The notes under the pieces were generated by a model that was not told the origin of the DNA, made no database searches, and saw only the letters and a program-made list of their open reading frames with translations. A stretch of DNA of 64,000 bases from Qipengyuania sphaerica. Its GTDB lineage: Bacteria; Pseudomonadota; Alphaproteobacteria; Sphingomonadales; Sphingomonadaceae. Location of the stretch: the NCBI RefSeq assembly GCF_019711595.1, contig NZ_JAIGNR010000001.1, positions 806,001-870,000 on the forward strand, read 5' to 3'. The position numbers were made by a program, and so were the translations under genes. This document shows positions 45,493-54,527 of the stretch, in pieces; the first letter of the stretch is position 1; every line of letters starts with the position of its first letter.

Positions 45493-46137
45493 ATGGAAGC
45501 CAGCAGCGTGCTCGATATCCTTGCCGAAACGATCCGCGCGATCCCGCGCTCCGGATTGCTGATCGGCACGATCGTGGCGCTGTTGCTCGGCTGGATCGGG
45601 GCGGTCATGCTGAGAAAACGCGTTGCCGGGGGGCGGTTGGTGCGTACGCTCAGCACGGTTGCTCTGGTTGGTATTCTCCTGACGGTATTCCTCCAGATCG
45701 CGCGGTTCGACCCCCGGCTCGATGCGGTGACCGAGATCGGCCTGCCCGAACAGACGATCGTGGGCGGCGAGACGGTTATCCCCCTCGCGGCAGACGGCCA
45801 TTATTGGCTGGTGGCCGAGGTCAACGGCGTGCCCACCCGTTTCCTTGTCGATACCGGCGCCACGCTGACAGCCTTTTCCGCACAGTCCGCCGAGGCGGCT
45901 GGGCTTAAGCCGCGCACCGGCGGTTTTCCGGTAATGCTCAATACAGCCAATGGCACCGTCCGTGCAGAACTGACGACTGTCGGCAGCTTGCGGTTCGGCA
46001 ATATCGAAGCGGAAGGCATCGATGCTGTGATCGCGCCCAATCTTGGCCGGACCAATGTGCTCGGCATGAATTTTCTCTCCCGCCTAGAAGGTTGGCGGGT
46101 CAAGAATGGCGATCTCATCCTGGAACCAAGAAGCTGA
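45493..46137 (+). CDS. Retropepsin-like aspartic protease, membrane-anchored
   Basis: A 214-residue protein with two N-terminal membrane helices (about residues 20-40 and 53-71) and a single retropepsin-type domain. The catalytic motif is LVDTGAT with Asp120; the flap-equivalent and final strand VLGMNFLSRLEGWRVKNGDLIL match the TIGR02281 clan AA family of proteobacteria. It should work as a dimer on the periplasmic side. The substrate is unknown. Confidence 0.88.
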   Translation: MEASSVLDILAETIRAIPRSGLLIGTIVALLLGWIGAVMLRKRVAGGRLVRTLSTVALVGILLTVFLQIARFDPRLDAVTEIGLPEQTIVGGETVIPLAADGHYWLVAEVNGVPTRFLVDTGATLTAFSAQSAEAAGLKPRTGGFPVMLNTANGTVRAELTTVGSLRFGNIEAEGIDAVIAPNLGRTNVLGMNFLSRLEGWRVKNGDLILEPRS

Positions 46138-46177
46138 GCATTTGACGGCGGCTGCCAAGCCGCTAAGGCCGCCTGTG

Positions 46178-46921
46178 ATGGCAAGCCGCTCTCCGCTCCC
46201 ATCTCCGCCCGATCTGGCCGACCTGCTTTCCGTGGGGCCGGTCGCCTTGTTCCTCGATTTCGACGGCACGCTGGTCGGCATTGCGCCGCGACCTGGCGAT
46301 ATCGACGTGCCCGATGGATTGGCAGACAGGCTCCACGATCTGCGCGACCGCCTGCTGGGACGGCTGGCGCTGGTGAGCGGCAGGGCGCTCGATGATCTCG
46401 AAATCCACCTTGGCGCGGTGTCGATCGCGAAGGCCGGATCGCACGGGGCCTCCCGTTTTCTCGCCGATGGCTCGCGTCTGGGGGCGGCGCCAAGCGGTCT
46501 TCCCGAGGCCGCGGTGGAGGAATTGCGCGACTTCGCTAACCAACACGATCTCTATTACGAAACGAAAAGCCACGGCGGCGCGCTTCATTTTCGCGGGGAG
46601 CCGGAGAAGGAACAGGCCACCCTCGCTTTCGCCCGGCAGGTGGCGGATCGTCACGATCTCGATGTCACAAGCGGGAAAAGCGTGGCCGAACTCGTCCGTC
46701 CTGGTGCGAACAAGGGGGCGGCCCTGAAGGCTTTCATGGCAGTCGAACCCTTCATCGGCAGCACGCCAGTATTCATAGGTGACGATGTCACCGACGAGCA
46801 CGGAATGGCCGCTGCAATCGAATTCGCAGGCTTCGGCATTGCAGTCGGGGAACGCGCAAGCGAGGCTGCGCGCTATCATTTGCAAGACGTAGAAGCGGTG
46901 CACAATTGGTTGAACCTTTGA
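46178..46921 (+). CDS. otsB: Trehalose-6-phosphate phosphatase
   Basis: A 247-residue HAD-superfamily phosphatase that releases trehalose from trehalose-6-phosphate. Motif 1 is FLDFDGTLVGIAPRP with Asp27 and Asp29; VSGRALDDL, the Lys in RPGANKGAALKAF and FIGDDVTDEHGM are motifs 2 to 4. The ATG at 46178 is used; readings from 46106 would overlap the protease gene. It is the first gene of the ots operon, and its TGA overlaps the TTG start of the next gene. Confidence 0.93.
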   Translation: MASRSPLPSPPDLADLLSVGPVALFLDFDGTLVGIAPRPGDIDVPDGLADRLHDLRDRLLGRLALVSGRALDDLEIHLGAVSIAKAGSHGASRFLADGSRLGAAPSGLPEAAVEELRDFANQHDLYYETKSHGGALHFRGEPEKEQATLAFARQVADRHDLDVTSGKSVAELVRPGANKGAALKAFMAVEPFIGSTPVFIGDDVTDEHGMAAAIEFAGFGIAVGERASEAARYHLQDVEAVHNWLNL

Positions 46922-48705
46922 AACAGCCCAATCTTGAACTCTCGCCCATCGGCAATTGCCAAGTCAGCGCCCTGGTCGACACGGAAGGGGGCTTCGTCTG
47001 GGGATGCGTTCCAAGGGTCGATGGCGATCCGGTTTTCTGTTCGCTCCTGAACGGGAAAAATCGCGACGAGGGGGTCTGGCGGTTCGAACTGGAAGGGCAG
47101 GTCTCGTCGAACCAGCACTATATTCGCAACACGCCGATTCTGGTGACGCGGCTCGAAGCGGAGGATGGCAGCGCGCTCGACGTCTACGATTTCGCGCCGC
47201 GGTTCGAACGGTCGGGGCGGATGTACCGGCCGGTTGCCTTTATCCGGATCGTGAGACCGGTGGCGGGCGCGCCCCGTTTGCGGGTCCGGCTCGCGCCGAT
47301 GAAGAATTACGGCGAGGAGCTCGCCAGGACGACCAACGGCACCAACCACATCCGCTATCTCGTCGGCGAGCAGGGGCTGCGGCTCTCCACCGATGCGCCG
47401 GTCGGCTATATCCTCGAAGGCCGTTCCTACCGGGTCGAAAGCGACCAGCACTTCTTCCTCGGACCCGACGAGCCTTTCGTCGGCAATATCCGTAGCCAGC
47501 TGCGCCGGATGGAAGCCAACACCAAGAAATACTGGCAGCACTGGGTGCGGGGCCTGCACATCCCGCTCGAATGGCAGGAAGAGGTCATCCGCGCCGCCAT
47601 CGCATTGAAGCTCTGCCAGCACGAGGAAACCGGCGCGATCGTTGCCGCACTGACCACCTCCATCCCCGAAGCGCCCGGCAGCGAGCGCAACTGGGACTAT
47701 CGTTACTGCTGGATCCGCGACAGCTATTACACGGTTCAGGCGCTCAACCGGCTCGGCGCGCTCGACGTGCTCGAGAAATACCTCGCCTACCTGCGCAATA
47801 TCATCGACCTTGCGCGCGAAGGGCAGATCCAGCCGCTCTATTCGGTGATGGGCGACTCCGAATTGCACGAGGGGCAGGCCGAACATCTCGCCGGCTATCG
47901 TGGCAACGGGCCGGTCAGGATCGGCAATGCCGCCTACAAGCAGGTCCAGTACGATTGCTACGGCCAGATCGTGATGCCGACCGCGCAGGCGTTTTTCGAC
48001 ACGCGCCTGCTGCGCATGGCGGACGAGCGCGATTTCGCGAACCTCGAGGAGGTCGGCGAGGCGGCCTGGGCCAAGCACGACAAACCCGATGCCGGCCTGT
48101 GGGAATTCCGCACGCGGCAGGAGGTCCACACCTATTCGGCCGTCATGTGCTGGGCGGCCTGCGACCGGCTGGCCAATGTCGCCGGCACTCTGGGCAAGGG
48201 CGACCGCGTCACCTTCTGGAAGGACCGCGCCGATGCGATCCGCGCCAAGATCGAGGACAATGCCTGGGCCGAGGACGGCGAGCATTACAAGGCCAGCTTT
48301 GAAAGCGACTATCTCGATGCCAGCCTGCTCCAGATGGTCGAGTTGCGCTACCTCAAGCCCGATGACGAACGATTCCTGAAAACCTTCGCCGCAGTCGAGC
48401 GCGACCTGCGCCGCGGCGACCACATGCTCCGCTACGCCGCCGAGGACGATTTCGGCGCGCCCGAGACAGCCTTCAACGTCTGTACCTTCTGGCTGATCGA
48501 GGCCCTGCACCTAACCGGGCGCAGCGAGGAAGCGCGCGAATTGTTCTGCTCGATGCTCAGCCACACCACCCGATCGGGCATGCTCAGCGAAGACCTCGAC
48601 TACGAAACCGGCGAGCTGTGGGGGAACTTCCCCCAGACCTATTCGCTGGTAGGTATCATCAACTCTGCAGGTCATCTTTCGAAAAGCTGGAGCGAGGTGC
48701 GTTGA
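46918..48705 (+). CDS. Glycoside hydrolase family 15 protein (trehalase or glucoamylase)
   Basis: A 595-residue GH15 enzyme. An N-terminal beta-sandwich (about residues 1-220, SPIGNCQVSALVDTEGGFVWGCVPR) precedes an (alpha/alpha)6 barrel with NWDYRYCWIRDSYYTVQAL and the end EDLDYETGELWGNFPQTYSLVG. Position between otsB and otsA suggests an alpha,alpha-trehalase, since some bacterial GH15 enzymes are trehalases, but glucoamylase activity is not excluded. No signal peptide. The start is a TTG in a TTGA overlap with the otsB stop; a TTG at 46906 would add four residues. Confidence 0.88.
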   Translation: MKQPNLELSPIGNCQVSALVDTEGGFVWGCVPRVDGDPVFCSLLNGKNRDEGVWRFELEGQVSSNQHYIRNTPILVTRLEAEDGSALDVYDFAPRFERSGRMYRPVAFIRIVRPVAGAPRLRVRLAPMKNYGEELARTTNGTNHIRYLVGEQGLRLSTDAPVGYILEGRSYRVESDQHFFLGPDEPFVGNIRSQLRRMEANTKKYWQHWVRGLHIPLEWQEEVIRAAIALKLCQHEETGAIVAALTTSIPEAPGSERNWDYRYCWIRDSYYTVQALNRLGALDVLEKYLAYLRNIIDLAREGQIQPLYSVMGDSELHEGQAEHLAGYRGNGPVRIGNAAYKQVQYDCYGQIVMPTAQAFFDTRLLRMADERDFANLEEVGEAAWAKHDKPDAGLWEFRTRQEVHTYSAVMCWAACDRLANVAGTLGKGDRVTFWKDRADAIRAKIEDNAWAEDGEHYKASFESDYLDASLLQMVELRYLKPDDERFLKTFAAVERDLRRGDHMLRYAAEDDFGAPETAFNVCTFWLIEALHLTGRSEEARELFCSMLSHTTRSGMLSEDLDYETGELWGNFPQTYSLVGIINSAGHLSKSWSEVR

Positions 48706-50099
48706 GCGCCGACGCCCGCCTTGTCGTGATATCCAACCGTGTCGCGGTGCCCAAGGCGCGCGGAGCGGCGGGAGCGCAGGGCGGTCTGGCGGGCGCGCTG
48801 CACTCGGCACTGAAGAGCCGCAAGGGATTGTGGTTCGGCTGGTCGGGCGAGGAAAGCGGCAGCGGCCGCACGGGCAATATCAACACGCAGACCGCCGATG
48901 GCGTCACCACCGCCACCATCGATCTGTCAGAGCGCGACATCGAGGAATATTACAACGGCTATGCGAATTCGACGCTTTGGCCGCTGTTCCACTATCGCCT
49001 CGACCTTGCGAAATACGAGCGCGAGACGGGCAAGGGCTACGAGCGCGTAAACGAGCGCTTCGCCGAGCTGGTCACGCCGCTTTTGAAAGACGACGATATC
49101 GTCTGGGTGCACGACTATCACCTGATTCCGCTGGGCGAGAGGCTGAAATCGCGCGGGTGCAAGAACCGGATCGGATTCTTCCTTCACATCCCCTGGCCGG
49201 CGACCCGGCTGTTCGTGTCGTTGCCCTATCACGAGCGGCTGGTGCGCACGATGCTGCATTACGACCTCGTCGGGTTCCAGACGAAGGAATGGCTCGACAG
49301 CTTCCTCCACTATTGCCGCACCGAACTGGGGGCAGAGGTGGACGAGGAAAGCGGCGAGGTGACGCTCGATGGCCGCACCACCATGGCGCGCGCCTATCCC
49401 ATCGGGATCGACTGGGACCATTTCAGCGGGCTGGGCCAGAGCAAGGCTTCATGGCAGGCCGAACAACGCCTGAAGGACTCGACGCGCGGCCGTGCGGCCA
49501 TGATCGGCGTCGACCGTCTGGACTATTCGAAGGGCTTGCCTGAACGCCTCGACGGAATTTCCCGCTTCTTCGACAAATATCCTGAGCGCACCCGCGATCT
49601 CGTCTTCGTGCAGATCGCCCCGCCGAGCCGCGAGGATGTGGACAGCTACCAGGCGATCCGCAACACGCTCGAACAGAAGGCAGGACAGATCAATGGTGCG
49701 CGCAGCGAAGTCGACCTCGTGCCCGTGCGCTACGTCAATCGCGGTTACCAGCACGAGGAGCTGTACGGTTTCTTCCGCGCTTCGAAAATCGGGCTGGTCA
49801 CGCCTCTACGTGACGGGATGAACCTCGTGGCGAAGGAATATATCGCGGCGCAGGATCCCGAGGATCCGGGCGTGCTGATTTTGTCGCGCTTTGCCGGGGC
49901 AGCCGCGCAACTGGAGGATGCCGTGCTGGTCAATCCGCACAGCCCGGACGATCTCGCCCATGCAATCCGCACCGCGCTCGACATGCCGCTGGAAGAGCGC
50001 AAGAGCCGCTACGAGAAGCTCATCGGAACGGTCCGCGACGATAATGTGCAGGACTGGACCGAGAATTTCCTCAACGATCTGGACCGCGTTCCGGCCTGA
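48702..50099 (+). CDS. otsA: Trehalose-6-phosphate synthase (UDP-forming)
   Basis: A 465-residue GT20 enzyme transferring glucose from UDP-glucose to glucose-6-phosphate. VVISNRVAVP, the GGLAGAL loop, WVHDYHLIPL, DRLDYSKGLPERL and GLVTPLRDGMNLVAKEYIA mark the active site. Again the start is TTG, in a TTGA overlap with the GH15 stop, with GAGG four bases upstream. The order otsB-GH15-otsA puts synthesis, dephosphorylation and probable hydrolysis of trehalose in one operon. Confidence 0.95.
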   Translation: MSADARLVVISNRVAVPKARGAAGAQGGLAGALHSALKSRKGLWFGWSGEESGSGRTGNINTQTADGVTTATIDLSERDIEEYYNGYANSTLWPLFHYRLDLAKYERETGKGYERVNERFAELVTPLLKDDDIVWVHDYHLIPLGERLKSRGCKNRIGFFLHIPWPATRLFVSLPYHERLVRTMLHYDLVGFQTKEWLDSFLHYCRTELGAEVDEESGEVTLDGRTTMARAYPIGIDWDHFSGLGQSKASWQAEQRLKDSTRGRAAMIGVDRLDYSKGLPERLDGISRFFDKYPERTRDLVFVQIAPPSREDVDSYQAIRNTLEQKAGQINGARSEVDLVPVRYVNRGYQHEELYGFFRASKIGLVTPLRDGMNLVAKEYIAAQDPEDPGVLILSRFAGAAAQLEDAVLVNPHSPDDLAHAIRTALDMPLEERKSRYEKLIGTVRDDNVQDWTENFLNDLDRVPA

Positions 50100-50102
50100 G
50101 AA

Positions 50103-50561
50103 TCAGGAAACCGCACGCTTGGCGGGCGCGTCGCGCCAGCGCCCTGTCGCCTGCTCGAGGTGATCCATCAGGCTGAGATGCTGCGGACGCTTCGAGCGTA
50201 CATCCAGCACTTCGGCTACTTCGCGCAGCAGGGTTTCGGCCTGGAAGGGTTTGCGCAAATAGGCCTGCGCACCATTGTGGAAGGCGGCGTTTTCGTCTGC
50301 CGATCCGGTGATCCCCGTGAACATGATGACGGGCAGGTCGTAGTTTTCCGCAGAACTGCGGATCGAGCGCAGGACCTGCGCGCCGGTCAGCCCCGGCATG
50401 TCCTGGTCGAGCAGCAGCAGGTCGGGGCGGCGCCAGCGCAGCAGATCGAGAGCCTTCTCTCCATCGCCGACCCAGCCGCATACATGGCCTGCATCCATCA
50501 GCACTTCGCTAGCGAGCTGCGCGACGATTTCGTCGTCATCGACAATCAGGATATGCGACAT
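50103..50561 (-). CDS. Single-domain response regulator
   Basis: A 152-residue CheY-like receiver with no output domain. The acidic pair is in IVDDDE (residues 8-10), the phosphoacceptor is Asp52 in LLLLDQDMPG, the switch Thr is in IMFTGITG and the Lys is in AYLRKPF. A 30-residue tail (RSKRPQHLSLMDHLEQATGR region) follows. No kinase lies nearby, so the partner is unknown. ATG at 50561 has GGAG eight bases upstream. It is convergent with otsA three bases away. Confidence 0.87.
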   Translation of the reverse strand: MSHILIVDDDEIVAQLASEVLMDAGHVCGWVGDGEKALDLLRWRRPDLLLLDQDMPGLTGAQVLRSIRSSAENYDLPVIMFTGITGSADENAAFHNGAQAYLRKPFQAETLLREVAEVLDVRSKRPQHLSLMDHLEQATGRWRDAPAKRAVS

Positions 50562-50675
50562 GGGATGCTCCGCTTGTTTGGGCCGGTAACGATGTAGCTG
50601 GAAGGGTGAGAAAACGCGGTTTCGCGCGCAATAAGGGGTATCCACTAGTCGGCCGTGCTGCCACGCTGCCAAGCG

Positions 50676-51455
50676 ATGATTCGCGCCCCTTTCCTCGACA
50701 CCGACGGCATTCACAACTTCCGCGATTATGGCGGCTGGGTCACCACCGGGGGAGGCCGTGTGAAGACCGGTCTCTTGTGGCGCTCTGGCCAGCATATCGG
50801 GGCGAGCGAGGCCGATCTGGAGGCTGTCGATGCGCTGGGCATCAGGACCGTCATCGACTTGCGCGGGCAGTCCGAACGCGATCGCAATCCGTGCAAGCGT
50901 TCGCAGGGCTTCGACGGGGAGGTGTTCTTCTACGACGGGGAAACCAGTTCCAGCCCGCCGCACATGGACGTGGACGAGGACACTACGACCGAGGAGTTCG
51001 CCCGCCAGCGGATGTTGGGCGTCTACACCCGCATGCCGCGCAATGTCGCGATGATCTCCATGTTCGCGCAATATTTCCGCCTGCTGGCGGAGCGCGACGG
51101 GCCGAGCCTCGTCCATTGCTTTGCGGGCAAGGACCGCACCGGTATCGCGGCCATGCTCATGTTGCATGTGCTGGGAGTTTCGCGCGATGACCAGATGGCC
51201 GAATTCCTGCGCACCAATGATGCGCCAACGCTTCAAGTGCTGGCGGCACAGTCGGTCCCGGGGATCGAGGAACGGCTAGGGCGCAAGCTCGACGAGGGCG
51301 CGATCAAGGCGCTGCTCGAAGTGCGTGAGGACTACCTCCACACCTTCTGGAGCGTGGTCGAGGAGGAGCATGGCACGCTAGATAGCTATATCGAGCGCAC
51401 ATTAGGTGTGGACGAGCTGTTGAAGGAACAGCTTCGCACCCGCTTCCTGGCGTGA
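50676..51455 (+). CDS. Tyrosine-protein phosphatase (DSP/PTP-like)
   Basis: A 259-residue protein of the bacterial Y_phosphatase3 type. NFRDYGG near residue 14 and the CX5R loop HCFAGKDRTG, with Cys148 and Arg154, are the family markers; the Lys in the loop is typical of phosphatases that may also act on phosphoinositides. It is cytoplasmic. ATG at 50676 is chosen; GTG at 50655 is possible. Confidence 0.86.
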   Translation: MIRAPFLDTDGIHNFRDYGGWVTTGGGRVKTGLLWRSGQHIGASEADLEAVDALGIRTVIDLRGQSERDRNPCKRSQGFDGEVFFYDGETSSSPPHMDVDEDTTTEEFARQRMLGVYTRMPRNVAMISMFAQYFRLLAERDGPSLVHCFAGKDRTGIAAMLMLHVLGVSRDDQMAEFLRTNDAPTLQVLAAQSVPGIEERLGRKLDEGAIKALLEVREDYLHTFWSVVEEEHGTLDSYIERTLGVDELLKEQLRTRFLA

Positions 51456-51520
51456 CTTGTCGCGGGGCAATCCCCATATAGCGCCTTCACGCTTTTCCCA
51501 GACGAATACGAGATACCAAA

Positions 51521-52504
51521 ATGGCTACCCATCGCACCAAGATGCTCATCATCGGCTCCGGCCCCGCGGGCTATTCCGCCGCAATCTACGGCGCGCGCGC
51601 GATGATGGAGCCGATCGTGGTGCAGGGCCTCCAGCCCGGCGGCCAGCTGACCATCACCACCGATGTCGAAAACTATCCCGGCTTCGCCGACGTCATCCAG
51701 GGTCCCTGGCTGATGGAGCAGATGCAGAAGCAGGCGGAACATGTCGGCACGCGGATGATGTGGGACACGATCGTCGACGTCGATATCGCGGGCGGTTCGC
51801 CCTTCACCGCCAAGGGCGACAGCGGCGATGAATATGTCGCCGACGTGCTGGTGATCGCCACCGGCGCGCAGGCCAAGTGGCTCGGCGTGCCGGGCGAAAT
51901 GGAGCTGGGCGGCAAGGGCGTCTCGGCCTGCGCGACCTGCGACGGCTTCTTCTATCGCGGCAAGAAGGTCGCGGTGATCGGCGGCGGCAATACCGCGGTC
52001 GAGGAGGCGCTTTACCTCACCAACCATTCGGACGACGTCACCCTGATCCACCGCCGCGACGAACTGCGCGCGGAGAAGATTTTGCAGGAGCGTTTGCTCA
52101 ACCACCCGAAGATATCCGTGCTGTGGAACAAGACTGTCGAAAGCTTCGAAGCGGGCGATAGCGGTGCGCTTGGCCATCTCAACCTCAAGGACACGGTGAC
52201 CGGCGAGACCTCGCAATTCGAAACGCAGGGCGCCTTCGTCGCTATCGGCCATGCTCCTTCGACCGAGCTCTTCAAGGGCAAGCTGCCCATGGACGAAGGG
52301 GGCTACCTGCTCACCGAAGCTGGCTCACCCAAGACCGACGTGCCGGGCGTCTTCGCAGCTGGCGACGTGACCGACCATGTCTACCGCCAGGCTGTCACAG
52401 CTGCCGGAATGGGCTGCATGGCCGCGCTCGATGCGGAGCGTTTCCTCGCCAATCTCGAGATCGACGCGGACGGCCATGTTCACGAGGCCGAGGCGGCGGA
52501 GTGA
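51521..52504 (+). CDS. trxB: Thioredoxin-disulfide reductase
   Basis: A 327-residue FAD enzyme that passes electrons from NADPH to thioredoxin. FAD binding GSGPAGYSAAIYGARA starts at residue 13, the redox pair Cys137-Cys140 is in ACATCDGF, the NADPH motif is VIGGGNTAVEEALYL and the C-terminal FAD motif is GVFAAGDVTDHVYRQAVTAAG. The length is normal. A TATAGC box with an imperfectly spaced upstream element lies before it. Confidence 0.96.
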   Translation: MATHRTKMLIIGSGPAGYSAAIYGARAMMEPIVVQGLQPGGQLTITTDVENYPGFADVIQGPWLMEQMQKQAEHVGTRMMWDTIVDVDIAGGSPFTAKGDSGDEYVADVLVIATGAQAKWLGVPGEMELGGKGVSACATCDGFFYRGKKVAVIGGGNTAVEEALYLTNHSDDVTLIHRRDELRAEKILQERLLNHPKISVLWNKTVESFEAGDSGALGHLNLKDTVTGETSQFETQGAFVAIGHAPSTELFKGKLPMDEGGYLLTEAGSPKTDVPGVFAAGDVTDHVYRQAVTAAGMGCMAALDAERFLANLEIDADGHVHEAEAAE

Positions 52505-52507
52505 CGC

Positions 52508-52963
52508 CTAGTTGAGAACCGTCTCGAGCGGTATTCCGAGCATGAATACCACCATGAAGGCGTGGTAGATCATCACGATCAGCACCAGGCTCGACAGAGC
52601 GAAGAGCACGAAGCGCGCCATCACTGAGTTGGCTGTCGCCTGCACGAGCGAATGCGCGATCCTGAGGCCCACATAAATCCACGCAAGGAAAGCGTGTCCC
52701 GAATCGCCATGGCCGGAGACAGCCAGCACCAGTGCGACGGCATAGAAAACGGTCGGCTGTTCGTGCAGGTGGTTGTAATTGTGTGCTTTCCACTGGACTT
52801 CGGCTGGCAGCCGTTCGTCCAGGACGCCGGTCTGGCGCGCATCGTTCGGCTCTATCCCGGCCTTCGACATGGCCGGGATGCGGGTTGCATACATCCACAG
52901 CCACATGATCATGGTCCACACCAGCAGTGCGACGACGGGCTGGAGAATATCGGCGTTGATCAT
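52508..52963 (-). CDS. MAPEG family membrane protein (tandem copy 1)
   Basis: A 151-residue protein with four predicted membrane helices and the MAPEG motif VQWKAHNYNHLHEQPTVFYAV. It is a paralogue of the gene 16 bases upstream on the same strand; both share W-x-AHNY-x-HL-x-EQPT. Glutathione-linked or membrane-lipid chemistry is the family theme; the specific function is unknown. Confidence 0.85.
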   Translation of the reverse strand: MINADILQPVVALLVWTMIMWLWMYATRIPAMSKAGIEPNDARQTGVLDERLPAEVQWKAHNYNHLHEQPTVFYAVALVLAVSGHGDSGHAFLAWIYVGLRIAHSLVQATANSVMARFVLFALSSLVLIVMIYHAFMVVFMLGIPLETVLN

Positions 52964-52979
52964 CGTTTGGTCTCCTGGC

Positions 52980-53432
52980 TCAGGCCGGCGCGAGGGAAGG
53001 ATCGTGGAACAGCGTCGCCATCACCGCGCGCACGGCGAGGACGGTCAGCGCAAGCGTCGAAAGGAAGAAAATACCCAGTCGGACCTTCACCTTGTTGACG
53101 GTTGCCTGGTAGACCGAGTGGATCAGCCGCAGACCGACATAGATCCACGCCAGCAGAACATCGATCGCGCCCGCACCCATGATGGCAAGGATCACGACGG
53201 TCGCGTAAAAGATCGTCGGCTGCTCCATCAGGTGCGTGTAATTGTGCGCTTTCCAGTTTACCTCGTCGGGAAGGACACCTTCGAGGTCCTGACCGCGCCC
53301 GCCCGGCCTGCCTGTGCCGACGCCGCGGCCCAGCTTCTTCATGGCCGGAAAACGCGTCCCCGCCATCCAGAAAAGCATGATGATCGACCACAGCACGAGC
53401 ACGGCTGCGGGTGCGAGGATTTGTGCCTGCAT
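52980..53432 (-). CDS. MAPEG family membrane protein (tandem copy 2)
   Basis: A 150-residue paralogue of the previous protein with the same topology and the motif VNWKAHNYTHLMEQPTIFYA. It lies first in the pair and the two are probably co-transcribed. Divergence between the copies outside the motif is considerable, which argues for an old duplication rather than a recent one. Confidence 0.85.
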   Translation of the reverse strand: MQAQILAPAAVLVLWSIIMLFWMAGTRFPAMKKLGRGVGTGRPGGRGQDLEGVLPDEVNWKAHNYTHLMEQPTIFYATVVILAIMGAGAIDVLLAWIYVGLRLIHSVYQATVNKVKVRLGIFFLSTLALTVLAVRAVMATLFHDPSLAPA

Positions 53433-53502
53433 TGAATTCCCCTCTAGTTGCGACCTGATTTAGCCGAAGTTGCGGGGAGGGCAATGGATTGTCAAACGCA
53501 AC

Positions 53503-54447
53503 TCATCCGGACGCGATCGTCTCCGCGAAACTATCCGCATCGGTATTGCCGCCGGTGACCATGATGACGGTGTCCTTGTCCACCGGGACCTTGCCGGCGA
53601 GCGCCGCCGCTAAGGCCGCTGCGCCTCCCGGCTCCACCACGAGGTTGAGCTTTGAAAAGGCGAAACGCTGCGCCGCGCGCACTTCCTCGTCGGTCACGGT
53701 CACGCCCGGCTCTGCGCGGTTTTTTAGGACCTCGAGATTTATCGGCTTGGTCGCATCGGGCTGCAATGCATCGCAGATGGTGGAGGGCGGGTTATCGCCC
53801 ACGCGCACGATCTTGCCAGCAGCCAAGGCTTGCCCGACCGTGTCCCAGCCATGCGGCTCGACCACGTGGATCGCGCTGTCCGGGCAGGCGAGCGCAAGAC
53901 CCGCCGCCAGCCCGCCGCCACCGCAGCACACGATCAGGCGCGAGGGCGCGCGGCCCAGCTTTTCGGCGATTTCGATTCCCGCGCTGCCCTGTCCCTCGAT
54001 CACCCAGGGGTCGCCGAATGCATGGACCAGCGTAGCCCCGCGCGCCTCGACTTCACGAGCGGCCACCTCGTCGCGATCCTCCCCGGGACGTTCGTAGAGC
54101 ACGATTTCCGCCCCCAGCGCGCGCGTCGCCTCCAGCTTCACCTTCGGCGCGTTGCGCGGCATGACGATCGCCGCATCGATCCCGAGCTGCCGCGCCGCCC
54201 AGGCCACGCCCTGCGCGTGATTGCCCGAGGATACCGCGACCACGCCGCGCGTCCTTTCTTCCTTCGACAGGTTGGACAACCGCCACCAGCCGCCGCGGAT
54301 CTTGAACGCGCCCACCGGCTGCAGGCTCTCCGCCTTAACGAAGGCCCGCACACTGCCGATGTCCACCGGCAAGAGCGGCGTCGGCGGCAGTATGGCCGCG
54401 ATCGACTTCGCCGCGTCCAGCACGCCCTGCCGAGTGGGTTTTCTCAT
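53503..54447 (-). CDS. PLP-dependent threonine/serine dehydratase-like protein
   Basis: A 314-residue fold type II PLP enzyme. The Schiff-base Lys lies in VGAFKIRGG, the substrate loop is SSGNHAQGVAWAA and the phosphate-binding glycine loop is CCGGGGLAAG. Members deaminate threonine or serine, or racemise serine. No C-terminal ACT regulatory domain is present, so it is the short catabolic/racemase-like type. ATG at 54447 is preferred; ATG at 54462 is possible. Confidence 0.87.
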   Translation of the reverse strand: MRKPTRQGVLDAAKSIAAILPPTPLLPVDIGSVRAFVKAESLQPVGAFKIRGGWWRLSNLSKEERTRGVVAVSSGNHAQGVAWAARQLGIDAAIVMPRNAPKVKLEATRALGAEIVLYERPGEDRDEVAAREVEARGATLVHAFGDPWVIEGQGSAGIEIAEKLGRAPSRLIVCCGGGGLAAGLALACPDSAIHVVEPHGWDTVGQALAAGKIVRVGDNPPSTICDALQPDATKPINLEVLKNRAEPGVTVTDEEVRAAQRFAFSKLNLVVEPGGAAALAAALAGKVPVDKDTVIMVTGGNTDADSFAETIASG

Positions 54448-54527
54448 ATCGTCTCGGACCATTTGGCTAGCCTAGTGCATTTCGTTACAGGGCGCGCAAG
54501 AATCGAATTCATCAAAGAGGAAATTTC

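Noticed and set aside
46876..48510. 544-codon frame on the minus strand opposite the GH15 gene
   Set aside because: It is a shadow of a confident GH15 coding region in a GC-rich genome.
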